Source: BS750m-G57 sp964392945
Lineage (GTDB): Bacteria; Planctomycetota; Phycisphaerae; SM23-33
Assembly (NCBI GenBank): GCA_964392945.1
Contig: CAYMSH010000047.1
Coordinates: 1 to 23,496, forward strand
Length of the DNA: 23,496 bases
Direction: 5' to 3'
Shown: positions 14,537 through 22,875 of the stretch, piece after piece
Layout: each line of letters starts with the position of its first letter
Position numbering within the stretch: the stretch's first letter is position 1
The notes under the pieces: model-generated
What the model was told of the DNA's origin: nothing
Database searches by the model: none
The model's input: only the letters and a program-made list of their open reading frames with translations
Translations under genes and position numbers: made by a program

Positions 14537-14926
14537 CACGCCGCAACTGGATCGGCAAACACCGCCGACCTGAATTTCATCGCCAACTAAATACGGCCCG
14601 AGGAAGGCGAAACCCTCAGGACCTAGCACTCTACACCTGCGCGAGGCGGTATGCAACAATATATATTAGACAAAACAGACACCCGCCGACAAAATACGCA
14701 AAATAGAGACTTTATCCAGTTGTACGACATAACGAAATCCGCCCGGGATACTATACCGGACGAGCCTCAAGAAGTGACTTTCGACAACGCCTGACAAAGG
14801 ATGGCCGGATCAGAATGAATGATTGCGGTGCACTTGCGATGTCGGCAGAGCCTCTTCTCAAAAGCATCTTTTATGTCTACACTATAATTATAGACCCGGC
14901 CACCCGATCCGACAAGGCCAATATTG
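14537..14926. other. Intergenic stretch without a recognisable gene
   Basis: This AT-richer stretch has no convincing coding frame; short open frames lack start signals and protein-like composition. It contains an imperfect stem (CCCGAGG near 14597 with CCTCAGG near 14613, one mismatch) and a 12-base palindrome CTATAATTATAG (14882-14893). The palindrome includes a minus-strand TATAAT with TTGTCG 17 bases upstream, so it could be a far second promoter for the prepilin-like gene. No tRNA or known small RNA is recognised. Confidence 0.5.
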
Positions 14927-14955
14927 TTGACAGACCGAGCCGTGTGTGACATGAT
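14927..14955 (+). promoter_or_regulatory. Promoter candidate of the UDP-sugar pyrophosphorylase gene
   Basis: A perfect TTGACA (14927-14932) is followed after 17 bases by CATGAT (14950-14955). Transcription would start near 14961, exactly at the beginning of a hairpin-rich leader of about 143 bases. Confidence 0.5.
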
Positions 14956-15103
14956 TTTCCCGGCGAAACCGCCTGGCGAGCGGTAAATACCGCTGATCGG
15001 CTCGGGATTAAACCCGAACTAGTTGCACAGACCGGGATTACTGCGATAATTAAGGATACGCCGGAAACGTCCCTGGCGCCGATACAACAGCAAGAGAATA
15101 GAC
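14956..15103 (+). promoter_or_regulatory. Structured 5' leader of the UDP-sugar pyrophosphorylase gene
   Basis: Four small hairpins stand in a row: GGCG-AAAC-CGCC (14962-14973), GCGGT-AAAT-ACCGC (14980-14993), TCGGG-ATTAAA-CCCGA (15002-15017) and CGCCGGA-AACG-TCC(CT)GGCG (15059-15078). The first and last can instead pair with one another (CCGGCG 14960-14965 with CGCCGG 15059-15064), which would enclose the middle ones. Such mutually exclusive folds are typical of regulatory leaders. I cannot match it to a known riboswitch class, and there is no T-rich terminator. Confidence 0.4.
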
Positions 15104-16552
15104 ATGGCTGAATTGACAGAAATAAAACAGAAGCTCCAGGAGTTCCAACAAGAACATCTCCTGGAGTTCTGGGACGAACTGGACTCGGCCAGGCGGCAAG
15201 CACTGCTCGAGCAGCTGGCCGGGGTGAACTTCGAACAACTCCGGCAGTACTTCGAGAAGTTCGCCGACGCCGAATCGCTCCAACTGCAGGACGACAAGGT
15301 CATGCCGCCGGATGTTCTGCCGCGCAAACCGTCAAACGAGCAACAGGCCCGGCTCTACCAGGAAGCCGAACAACGAGGGCTCCAACTTCTCAGCGAAGGG
15401 AAAGTAGCCGCCTGCGTAGTGGCCGGAGGACAGGGAACCAGACTCGGCTTCGACGGCCCCAAAGGATGTTTCCAAGCCACCCCGGTCGCAAAGAAATCGC
15501 TGTTCCAGGTCTTCGCCGAGCAGATTCAAGCCGCCTCAGTGCGAGCCGGCAAGGCGATACCGTGGTACATAATGACCTCGCTGGCCAATCATACCCAGAC
15601 CCAGGCGTTCCTGAGGCGCAACAACTACTTCGGACTCAAACCGGACAACGTCACCTGCTTTGTCCAGGGCTCCATGCCGGCTATCGGGCTGGACGGCAAA
15701 CTCCTGCTGCGGTCCAAAGGCAGGCTGGCGGTAAGCCCCGACGGACACGGCGGAATCCTTCCGGCCCTGCAAGCCGGCGGCTGCCTGGACGATATGGCCC
15801 AGCGCGGGGTAACGCTGATAAGCTACTTCCAGGTCGATAACCCGATCGTCAGGTGCATCGACCCGGTCTTCATCGGGCTGCACGATCTAACCGAGTCCGA
15901 AATGAGCGCAAAGGCCCTTGCCAAACGCGATCCCATGGAGAAGCTGGGCAACTTCTGCGTAATTGACGGCAAGACAACGGTCATCGAATACTCCGACATG
16001 CCCGATGATCTGGCGATCGAAACTGACGATCGCGGTTTCCTGAAATTCTCGGCCGGTTCGATCGCAATCCACGTGCTGAACCGTTCGTTCGTCGAGAAGA
16101 TCACCGCTGGCGGACAGTGTTCGCTGCCGTTTCACAAGGCCAATAAGACCGTACCGCACATTGACAAGACCGGCCGGCGGATCACTCCCAACGAGCCGAA
16201 CGCGATCAAGCTGGAGATGTTCATTTTCGACGCGATGTCGCTGGCCGACAAGACCATGATCCTCGAAACCCAGCGTGACGAGGAGTTCAGCCCGATCAAG
16301 AACGCCAACGGACTCGACTCGCCGCTGACGTGCCTGCATCACCAGGTCAGGCGAGCGGCCAACTGGCTCGAAGCCGCCGGCGTGGACCTGCCCCTGGATG
16401 CTGACGGACAGGTCGCCGCGGCTATAGAAATCTCGCCCCTGTTCGCCGACAGCGCCGAGGAGCTGGCGGCAAAGATCGACCCGTCGCTGACGATAACCAG
16501 CGGCCAGCAGCTCTACCTCGGTTCACGCGGACAAATAGGCGGAACGAAATAA
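15104..16552 (+). CDS. UDP-N-acetylhexosamine pyrophosphorylase, eukaryotic UAP/AGX-like
   Basis: 482 residues. Enzymes of this family join UTP and a sugar 1-phosphate, mainly GlcNAc-1-P, to give UDP-sugar for envelope polymers. VVAGGQGTRLGFDGPKG (105-121) is the nucleotide-binding motif with R113 and K120; PWYIMTS, NYFGLKPDNVTCFVQGSMPA, SPDGHGG, FQVDNPIVRCIDPVFIG and VIEYSDM follow in the same order and spacing as in eukaryotic UAP1/AGX proteins. The first 90 residues are helical and acidic, also as in those enzymes. It lacks the left-handed beta-helix acetyltransferase part of bacterial GlmU. UDP-Glc or UDP-GalNAc as product cannot be excluded. The ATG at 15104 has a weak AAGAG before it. 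It is followed after 21 bases by NAD kinase, so the two form an operon. Confidence 0.9.
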   Translation: MAELTEIKQKLQEFQQEHLLEFWDELDSARRQALLEQLAGVNFEQLRQYFEKFADAESLQLQDDKVMPPDVLPRKPSNEQQARLYQEAEQRGLQLLSEGKVAACVVAGGQGTRLGFDGPKGCFQATPVAKKSLFQVFAEQIQAASVRAGKAIPWYIMTSLANHTQTQAFLRRNNYFGLKPDNVTCFVQGSMPAIGLDGKLLLRSKGRLAVSPDGHGGILPALQAGGCLDDMAQRGVTLISYFQVDNPIVRCIDPVFIGLHDLTESEMSAKALAKRDPMEKLGNFCVIDGKTTVIEYSDMPDDLAIETDDRGFLKFSAGSIAIHVLNRSFVEKITAGGQCSLPFHKANKTVPHIDKTGRRITPNEPNAIKLEMFIFDAMSLADKTMILETQRDEEFSPIKNANGLDSPLTCLHHQVRRAANWLEAAGVDLPLDADGQVAAAIEISPLFADSAEELAAKIDPSLTITSGQQLYLGSRGQIGGTK

Positions 16553-16573
16553 CCGCCGACAGGATTTGCGATC

Positions 16574-17422
16574 ATGTCCGACAAGAAAATACTGATACTG
16601 GCCAACTATTCGAAGCGCGGGGTCAGCGAGCAGGTAAGCCGGCTGGAGCCGTGGATAGCCCAGCGGGCCGAGGTCGTCGGCGCGATGAAGGTAGACCAGT
16701 ATGTCTCCGGCGATCGACCCTCGGCGGACCTGTGTATCGTGCTCGGCGGAGACGGCACTATTCTCGCCGCGTCTCGCGCGCTGTCCGGACGGGATATTCC
16801 GCTGCTCGGAGTGAACATGGGCAAGCTCGGATTCCTGGCCGAATTCAGCGTAGAAGAAATGCGAGCGCACCTCTGTGACGTGCTTGCCGATAAAATCGCA
16901 CCGACGCTTCGGATGATGCTGGAGGTCACGGTGCGCCATAACAGCGACGAGACCTTCAGTTCGCCCGTGGCCAACGAGATCGCCATATCCGCCGGGCCTC
17001 CTTTCAGGATGATCGATCTGGACGTATCGCGCCAGGGCGAACACATAGCGCGCTATCTCGGCGACGGACTGGTTATAGCCACGCCGACCGGTTCTACTGG
17101 ATACAATATGTCAGCCGGCGGTCCGATCATAGAACCCACGCTGGACGCAGTAGTTATATCGCCTCTTGCGACTCACGCGCTGTCGATGAGACCGATTCTG
17201 GTCCATGCCGGCGAACCTATCGTCGTGCGAACCGTAAGAGTTAACGAAGGAACGGCTATAATGATCGACGGTCAGCTTACCCGCCCCCTGGCCGACGGCG
17301 ACATAGTGGAGGTCCGAAAATCCGAACACCCCACGCAGATTATCCCGCATCCGGCGCAGAGCTTCTTTAAGACGCTCAGGACAAAGCTCAAGTGGGGACA
17401 AAGCCCGCACCATACACAATAA
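16574..17422 (+). CDS. nadK: NAD kinase
   Basis: NadK phosphorylates NAD+ at the 2'-hydroxyl of the adenosine ribose and is the only source of NADP+. At 282 residues it has normal length. LGGDGTIL with GGDGT at 58-62 is the diacylglycerol-kinase-like nucleotide motif; GVNMGKLGFLAEF, SPVANEIAIS (the NE pair binding NAD), TPTGSTGYNMSAGGP and the C-terminal DGQ follow in order. AGGA sits ten bases before the ATG. It follows the UDP-sugar pyrophosphorylase by 21 bases and precedes the large NAD(P)H-linked fusion oxidoreductase by 71, which has its own promoter-like sequence. Confidence 0.97.
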   Translation: MSDKKILILANYSKRGVSEQVSRLEPWIAQRAEVVGAMKVDQYVSGDRPSADLCIVLGGDGTILAASRALSGRDIPLLGVNMGKLGFLAEFSVEEMRAHLCDVLADKIAPTLRMMLEVTVRHNSDETFSSPVANEIAISAGPPFRMIDLDVSRQGEHIARYLGDGLVIATPTGSTGYNMSAGGPIIEPTLDAVVISPLATHALSMRPILVHAGEPIVVRTVRVNEGTAIMIDGQLTRPLADGDIVEVRKSEHPTQIIPHPAQSFFKTLRTKLKWGQSPHHTQ

Positions 17423-17455
17423 CCCGCCTGAAACACCGCGACTGAAGAAATTATC

Positions 17456-17484
17456 TTGGGGGCGGCGCCGTAGTTTCATAGAAT
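17456..17484 (+). promoter_or_regulatory. Candidate promoter of the Ior-GltD fusion gene, positioned for a leaderless transcript
   Basis: TTGGGG (17456-17461) and TAGAAT (17479-17484) are 17 bases apart. The -10 box ends nine bases before the ATG at 17494, so the transcript would start within a few bases of it. No Shine-Dalgarno sequence is visible before either the ATG or the in-frame GTG at 17485. Confidence 0.4.
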
Positions 17485-17493
17485 GTGCAAACA

Positions 17494-20400
17494 ATGAGTG
17501 TTGACTCCAGATTTTTAGCCGCCGAAGGTCCAGAGATTTTCAGCGGAAGCGAACTTATTCTTAAGGGCGCCCTCGAAACAGAGGGAGGCGTACACCTTCT
17601 GGCCGGATACCCCGGCAGCCCGATTGCAGGCTTCTTCGACTCGATGCTGTACATCAGGGAACTGCTGCTGGAAAAGGGAATTCGCGCCGCGATCAACAAC
17701 AACGAAGCACTCGCCGCTGCGATGCTGAACGGCGCCCAGTCGATCGGGTGCCGAGCGATGATCGCAATGAAGAGCGTCGGGGTGCACGTAGCGGCCGACG
17801 CGTTGGCCCTTGGCAACCTGGCCGGTGCGCACAAAAAAGGCGGCGCAATCGTCATCTACGGTGACGACCCCTGGTCGGACTCCACACAAGTCGCATCCGA
17901 CAGCCGATACATCTCAAAGCACCTGTACATTCCCGTGATCGAACCGTCCAGCGCGCAGGAAGTAAAAGACTTCGTGGACCTGGCGTTCAAGATCTCGCGA
18001 ATGAGCGAACTGTACATGGGCTACATCATAACCACGAACCTCGCCGACGGCGGCGGGACCGTGCAGTGCAGACCCAACCAGTTCCCGGCTTTCAACACGC
18101 ACCAGAAAACTGTTCTGGACACCGCCGAAGTTGACTTCGACACTCGCGTGCTCCTTCCGCCGAGAACCTGGTGGCAAGAAGCCAACATGACCCCGCGCCA
18201 CATGCGCGCGATGAAGGCCGCCCGGGACCTCGGCGTCAACAAAATAGAACACCCCGCCGGCGACGGCGAAGTCAAACCGCTCGGGTTCATCACCAGCGGA
18301 CTGGCCCACGGATACCTTACCCAGGCGCTGATGGAAGCCGGAAAGCTCGGAGGTTTCCCGGTCCTGAAACTCGGCATGACCTATCCGGTGGACCCCGAGA
18401 TGATCTCGCGACTGGCCGCACAGTGCAGGCGCATTGTCGTTGTCGAAGAGCGGCGAGGATTCATCGAAGAGCAGGTTGACCAGATAGTGACCCTCGATCG
18501 CCAAACCGGAAAAATGCCGGCGACAATGGAAGTCTGGGGAAAGCATTTCCCCGACGGGCTGCAGGGCCTGCCGCATGTCGCCGGGCTGCATCCCTCGATC
18601 CTCACCCAGCGGCTCGTGCCGTTTATCAGATGGGCCGAGAATACGGACCGACCCGAACCGCCGGCCGACAAACCTGTGGCCATAGACGCCGATTCAGACG
18701 CCGTCATGGACAGCGAACTCAGCGTGCTGGACACCGTCAGCAAGACCGACGTCGGAACGCTCCCGCCGAGAATACCTTCGTTCTGCCCGGGATGCCCGCA
18801 CCGCGATTCAGCGGCGCTCTGCCTGCAGATCAAGAAGGCGTTTATGGATCCCGAGTACATGCGGAAGGCCCACAAACGCGGAACGATGGACGTGGTCTTC
18901 CACGGCGATATCGGCTGCTACACCATGCTCATGTTCCCGCCGAACGCACCGCTGATGCACGACTTGTCGGGCATGGGACTCGGCGGAGGCACCGGAAGCG
19001 GAACCGACCCGTTCATCGAGAACTGCGAAGCGGTCTTCATGGGCGACTCCACGTTTTTCCACAGCGGAGTGCTGGCCATCAGCCAGGCGATCAAGCTAGG
19101 CCAGAACATTACGTTCATAATCCTGGACAACTCGACAACGGGAATGACCGGTCACCAGACCACCCCGGAACTGGACTTCGACGTGCTGGGGGCGACTACC
19201 GACGTGCAGTCGATCGCAGAGACCGTTCGCGGTCTGGCCAGCACCACTGACGTACCGGTGATACGAGTCAATCCCGAAGAGACCGCCGAATACCGAACGT
19301 TGCTGGAAGGCGCCCTGTTGCAGGAAGGCGTAAAGGTCATCATCGCCGACAAGGAATGCGGAATCACGCGCACCAGGCGACGACGACGCGAACAGCGCCA
19401 GATCCAAAAAGACCGCGGGTACCTGCCAAGAGCGCGGCACATGAACGTCAACACCGAGATATGCCGCTTCTGCCTGGCGTGCGCCGAGCTTACGGGGTGT
19501 CCGGGACTGAGGCACGTCAAGACCGACTACGGCTCAAAGATAGACACCGACTTGTCATGGTGCGTGGCCGACGGAGCCTGCCGGCGGGTCGGAGCGTGCA
19601 ACAGCTTCGAGCGGATAACCGTCAAGCGCAAGAAACCGCCGAAATCGCGCGTGCCGGAACTGCATCTCGACGATATTCCAGAACCGGAAAAACGCCCGCA
19701 CGGAGAACTGTGGCGATGCTGCCTGACGGGAGTCGGCGGCATGGGGATCGGGACCGTGACGAGCATTGTCGTGCGGGCCGGACACTACGAAGGATACAAA
19801 GTCGTATTCGTTGACAAGAAGGGCCTGGCCATCCGCAACGGAGGCGTCGTCTCGCAAGTTGTCTACAACATCGCCGACAAGCCGGTGACAGCCTCGATAC
19901 CGTACGGCAAAGCCGACCTCCTCCTGGGCGTCGATATTCTCGAAGCCGCACGGGCGATGGACCCCAACGGCAGAATCCGCGCCGCGGCTCCGGAAACCAC
20001 AGCGGCAGTGATCAACACCGACAAGATCGCCACGATCAACGGCGTTATGGGCGCAGACGATTTCGACCCCGAACAGTTGGAAAAAGTCATCCGGGCCTAT
20101 ACGCGAAAAGACGACTATATGGCCCGGGACATCGCGACGATCTGCGAAAAGTATCTCGGCTCCAAAGTCTACGCAAACCTGATGATGCTCGGATTCGCGT
20201 TCCAGAAAGGCCTCATCCCGGTATCCATGGACTCGATCGCCCAGGCGATTCAGCACACCATCCGAGCAGCGGCCCAGCAGAACCTCTACGCGTTCAACAT
20301 GGGCCGCAAACTCGTAGTCCAGCCCGAGCTATTCCGCGGACCGCCGAAACGAACCGGATGGCGCGAAACCCTCGAAGACAAGTACCGCTGGATCGTCAGG

Positions 20401-22212
20401 CGATACCGCAAAGGGCGCGACATCGGAGAGGCTCTCAGGACGATCGGGGCCAAACTCATCTCCGATTTAAGCGAGATCGACGACTCGCTCAAACGCGACA
20501 TAATCGTGAGACTCTACGACACTATGCGATGGGGCGGACCGCAATACGCACAACAGTACGCAGACTCGCTCAGCAAGGTCTTCAAGCACGATAACGCCCA
20601 GGCCGGTTACCCCGCAACCGCCGCGGTGGCGCACAACCTGGCTTCTGCGATGCTGATCAAGGACATATTCTTCACCGCCGAACTGGCGACCAGCCCGGAG
20701 AAGTTCAAGCGCGATCGCGAAAAGTACGACGTCAATCTCGCCAACGGCGATCGCATCGCCTACCGCCATCTGATAACCGTCACGCTGCCGATCCCGCTGT
20801 GGAGGCCTACTGTCAACATCGCCGCGCCGAGCTGGCTGATGCAGATCGCAAAACGCATGCGATGGATGCGCCGACTCATGCCGCGATCGCACCGCAGGAA
20901 AAAAGAGAACCTCAAGAGCTATCGCAAGGCGATCTCAGACTTCCTGGCCGCCGAGCCCGGCGACACCGCAACGCTGACGGCCCTGCAGGGCGGAACTTGC
21001 ATACAGTGCATGAATCCCAAATGCCTCGAAGTCGGCTGCCCGCTGGAGAACCGCATACCCGACTGGGTCGCACTTGCCGCCGAGAACCGATGGCGCCAGG
21101 CCTCAGACCTGCTCCACAAGACCAATAACTTCCCGGAATTCACGGCCAGAATCTGCCCGGCTCCGTGCCAGGGACAGTGCAAGTCGGCGATAAACGCCGA
21201 GGCTGTGGATATCAAACAAGCCGAACTAACCGTGATTGACAAAGCGTTCGCTGAAGGCTGGATCAAGCCGCAGAAACCGAAAAAACGAACCGGCAAGACC
21301 GTGGCGATCGTCGGATCAGGTCCGGCGGGCCTGGCCGCGGCCCAACAACTGGCCCGAGCCGGACACGATGTCACTGTGTTCGAACAAGCCGACGAACTCG
21401 GCGGACTGCTGCGATACGGCGTACCGGAATTCCGGCTGGAAAACCAGCTCATCGATCGCAGGATGAAACAACTGGCCGAAGAAGGCGTGACTTTCAAAAC
21501 CTCGACGTCAGTCGGAAGCGACATTACCGCAAACGAACTCAAGGAACAGTTCGACGCGGTCTGCCTGGCCACCGGGGCGACTGAACCTGTCGACCTGAGC
21601 CTGCCGGGAAGAGAACTAAGAGGCGTGGCTTTCGCGCTGGACTACCTCGCCGAGCCCGATGCGATGTCGGCAAAGGGCAAGTCGGTAGTGGTCATCGGCG
21701 GCGGAGACACCGGAAACGACTGCGCAGAGACCGCGATCACACAGGGCGCCGAGTCCGTGATACAGTTGGAGATCATGCCGGAAGACAAGATCACGACCGA
21801 CCCGACGCACGACGATCAGGCCTCGGCCGGGGTCGATCGCAGATGGTGCGTCCAGGCCACGGAATTCCGCGGTAACAGCCAGTTGACGGAAATAGCGGCC
21901 ACTGAAATCCAATGGGCCCGCGGCTCCGGGGCGAGAAACGAGCCTGTGGCGATCACGGGCGGCGAGTTCACGATACCAGCCGACATCGCCCTCCTGGCTG
22001 TCGGGTTCAAGCGAACGATTGACCCGGAGATCGCAAAGCAACTTACCCTCACAGTCGAGGACGACGGAGGATTGTACGTCGAGCGATACGAAACGTCGGT
22101 CGACGGAATCTACGCCGCCGGCGACACCGTAAGCGGACCGGCGCTTGTCGCCAACGCAATTCGCTCCGGGCGAAAAGCCGCCCTGCAGATCGACTCCTAC
22201 CTCAACAGGTAA
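17494..22212 (+). CDS. iorA: Single-chain indolepyruvate:ferredoxin oxidoreductase fused to a GltD-like NAD(P)H module
   Basis: About 1572 residues; numbering from the ATG. (1) Residues 1-640, IorA-like: GYPGSP (38-43), NNNEA with the thiamine-activating Glu71, CPGCPHR (C431, C434), GDIGCYT (471-477), and the TPP/Mg site GDSTFFH (517-523) plus DNSTTGMTG (545-553). (2) Residues 650-710, iron-sulfur region: C657, C660, C663, C669, then C690, C696, C702. (3) Residues 740-945, IorB/gamma domain with TGVGGMGIGT. (4) Residues 950-1150, helical and basic, like the DUF6537 tail of long-type Ior. (5) Residues 1165-1572, glutamate synthase small-chain-like: C1169, C1172, C1177, C1182 and CPAPCQGQC (C1221, C1225, C1229) for [4Fe-4S], FAD motif GSGPAG (1274-1279), NAD(P)H motif GGGDTG (1402-1407), AAGD near the end. 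Ior oxidatively decarboxylates aryl pyruvates to aryl-acetyl-CoA, or runs in reverse. The GltD part probably passes electrons to or from NAD(P). All motifs look intact. Confidence 0.93.
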   Translation: MSVDSRFLAAEGPEIFSGSELILKGALETEGGVHLLAGYPGSPIAGFFDSMLYIRELLLEKGIRAAINNNEALAAAMLNGAQSIGCRAMIAMKSVGVHVAADALALGNLAGAHKKGGAIVIYGDDPWSDSTQVASDSRYISKHLYIPVIEPSSAQEVKDFVDLAFKISRMSELYMGYIITTNLADGGGTVQCRPNQFPAFNTHQKTVLDTAEVDFDTRVLLPPRTWWQEANMTPRHMRAMKAARDLGVNKIEHPAGDGEVKPLGFITSGLAHGYLTQALMEAGKLGGFPVLKLGMTYPVDPEMISRLAAQCRRIVVVEERRGFIEEQVDQIVTLDRQTGKMPATMEVWGKHFPDGLQGLPHVAGLHPSILTQRLVPFIRWAENTDRPEPPADKPVAIDADSDAVMDSELSVLDTVSKTDVGTLPPRIPSFCPGCPHRDSAALCLQIKKAFMDPEYMRKAHKRGTMDVVFHGDIGCYTMLMFPPNAPLMHDLSGMGLGGGTGSGTDPFIENCEAVFMGDSTFFHSGVLAISQAIKLGQNITFIILDNSTTGMTGHQTTPELDFDVLGATTDVQSIAETVRGLASTTDVPVIRVNPEETAEYRTLLEGALLQEGVKVIIADKECGITRTRRRRREQRQIQKDRGYLPRARHMNVNTEICRFCLACAELTGCPGLRHVKTDYGSKIDTDLSWCVADGACRRVGACNSFERITVKRKKPPKSRVPELHLDDIPEPEKRPHGELWRCCLTGVGGMGIGTVTSIVVRAGHYEGYKVVFVDKKGLAIRNGGVVSQVVYNIADKPVTASIPYGKADLLLGVDILEAARAMDPNGRIRAAAPETTAAVINTDKIATINGVMGADDFDPEQLEKVIRAYTRKDDYMARDIATICEKYLGSKVYANLMMLGFAFQKGLIPVSMDSIAQAIQHTIRAAAQQNLYAFNMGRKLVVQPELFRGPPKRTGWRETLEDKYRWIVRRYRKGRDIGEALRTIGAKLISDLSEIDDSLKRDIIVRLYDTMRWGGPQYAQQYADSLSKVFKHDNAQAGYPATAAVAHNLASAMLIKDIFFTAELATSPEKFKRDREKYDVNLANGDRIAYRHLITVTLPIPLWRPTVNIAAPSWLMQIAKRMRWMRRLMPRSHRRKKENLKSYRKAISDFLAAEPGDTATLTALQGGTCIQCMNPKCLEVGCPLENRIPDWVALAAENRWRQASDLLHKTNNFPEFTARICPAPCQGQCKSAINAEAVDIKQAELTVIDKAFAEGWIKPQKPKKRTGKTVAIVGSGPAGLAAAQQLARAGHDVTVFEQADELGGLLRYGVPEFRLENQLIDRRMKQLAEEGVTFKTSTSVGSDITANELKEQFDAVCLATGATEPVDLSLPGRELRGVAFALDYLAEPDAMSAKGKSVVVIGGGDTGNDCAETAITQGAESVIQLEIMPEDKITTDPTHDDQASAGVDRRWCVQATEFRGNSQLTEIAATEIQWARGSGARNEPVAITGGEFTIPADIALLAVGFKRTIDPEIAKQLTLTVEDDGGLYVERYETSVDGIYAAGDTVSGPALVANAIRSGRKAALQIDSYLNR

Positions 22213-22221
22213 CCGGCGACC

Positions 22222-22875
22222 ATGCCACGCGAATCGAAAGCAAATCGAAAACTGCGAGTCGCGAGATTAATCGCCGCTCTGAAGAAAGCCTATCCCGACG
22301 CTCACTGCGCGCTTACGCACGGTAATCCGCTGAAGCTGCTGATTGCCACGATCCTGTCGGCCCAATGCACCGACAAGCGTGTGAACGTCGTAACCAAGAC
22401 GCTGTTCAAGAAGTACAAGACTCCCGCCGACTACGCCGAAGCGCCGCAGGAGGAGCTGGAAAACGATATCCGCTCGACGGGTTTCTTCCGCAACAAAGCC
22501 AAAAACATCCGCGGCGCGTGCGCCAGGATCATCAGCGACTTCGGCGGAAAAGTGCCCCGCACGATGAAGGAGCTTCTCACGCTGCCAGGCGTGGCGCGGA
22601 AAACCGCCAACTGCGTGCTGGGCAATTCGTTCGGGTTGGCCGAAGGAGTCGTCGTAGACACCCACGTTCTCCGCCTTTCAGGGCGACTGGGCCTGACGAA
22701 GCACAGAGACCCGGTCAAGATCGAACGCGACTTGATGGAGCTCGTCCCGCAAGATGAGTGGATTCTCTGGTCGCACATGTTGATATTCCACGGCCGGGCC
22801 GTCTGCGACGCGCGCAAACCCGACTGCGAAAACTGCACGCTGAGCAAACTCTGCCCGTCGGCGGGGAAGATTTAG
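22222..22875 (+). CDS. nth: Endonuclease III (DNA glycosylase/AP lyase)
   Basis: Nth removes oxidised pyrimidines and cuts the abasic site in base excision repair. The 217 residues are of usual length. LLIATILSAQCTDKRVN (39-55) opens the helical core; LTLPGVARKTAN (119-130) is the helix-hairpin-helix with catalytic K127; VVDTHV contains D146; C195, C202, C205 and C211 make the C-x6-C-x2-C-x5-C [4Fe-4S] loop. It starts nine bases after the fusion gene with GGCGA as a poor ribosome binding site, so it is likely cotranscribed. Its stop TAG (22873-22875) shares two bases with the stop of the opposite-strand gene. Confidence 0.97.
   Translation: MPRESKANRKLRVARLIAALKKAYPDAHCALTHGNPLKLLIATILSAQCTDKRVNVVTKTLFKKYKTPADYAEAPQEELENDIRSTGFFRNKAKNIRGACARIISDFGGKVPRTMKELLTLPGVARKTANCVLGNSFGLAEGVVVDTHVLRLSGRLGLTKHRDPVKIERDLMELVPQDEWILWSHMLIFHGRAVCDARKPDCENCTLSKLCPSAGKI

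Noticed and set aside
14590..14625. Sequence reminiscent of a glycine riboswitch core (CCGAGGAAGGCGAAACCCTC)
   Set aside because: Only a short imperfect stem is present; the conserved CTCTCAGG-type partner and second aptamer parts are missing, and it lies far from any gene on that strand.
19440..19620. Apparently broken second ferredoxin cluster in the Ior part (three Cys with odd spacing)
   Set aside because: Long-type Ior proteins usually show a similar C-x5-C-x4-C arrangement here, so this is a family trait and not decay.
19555..20256. Minus-strand open frame inside the fusion gene
   Set aside because: It mirrors the IorB-coding part; no start signal and no family resemblance.
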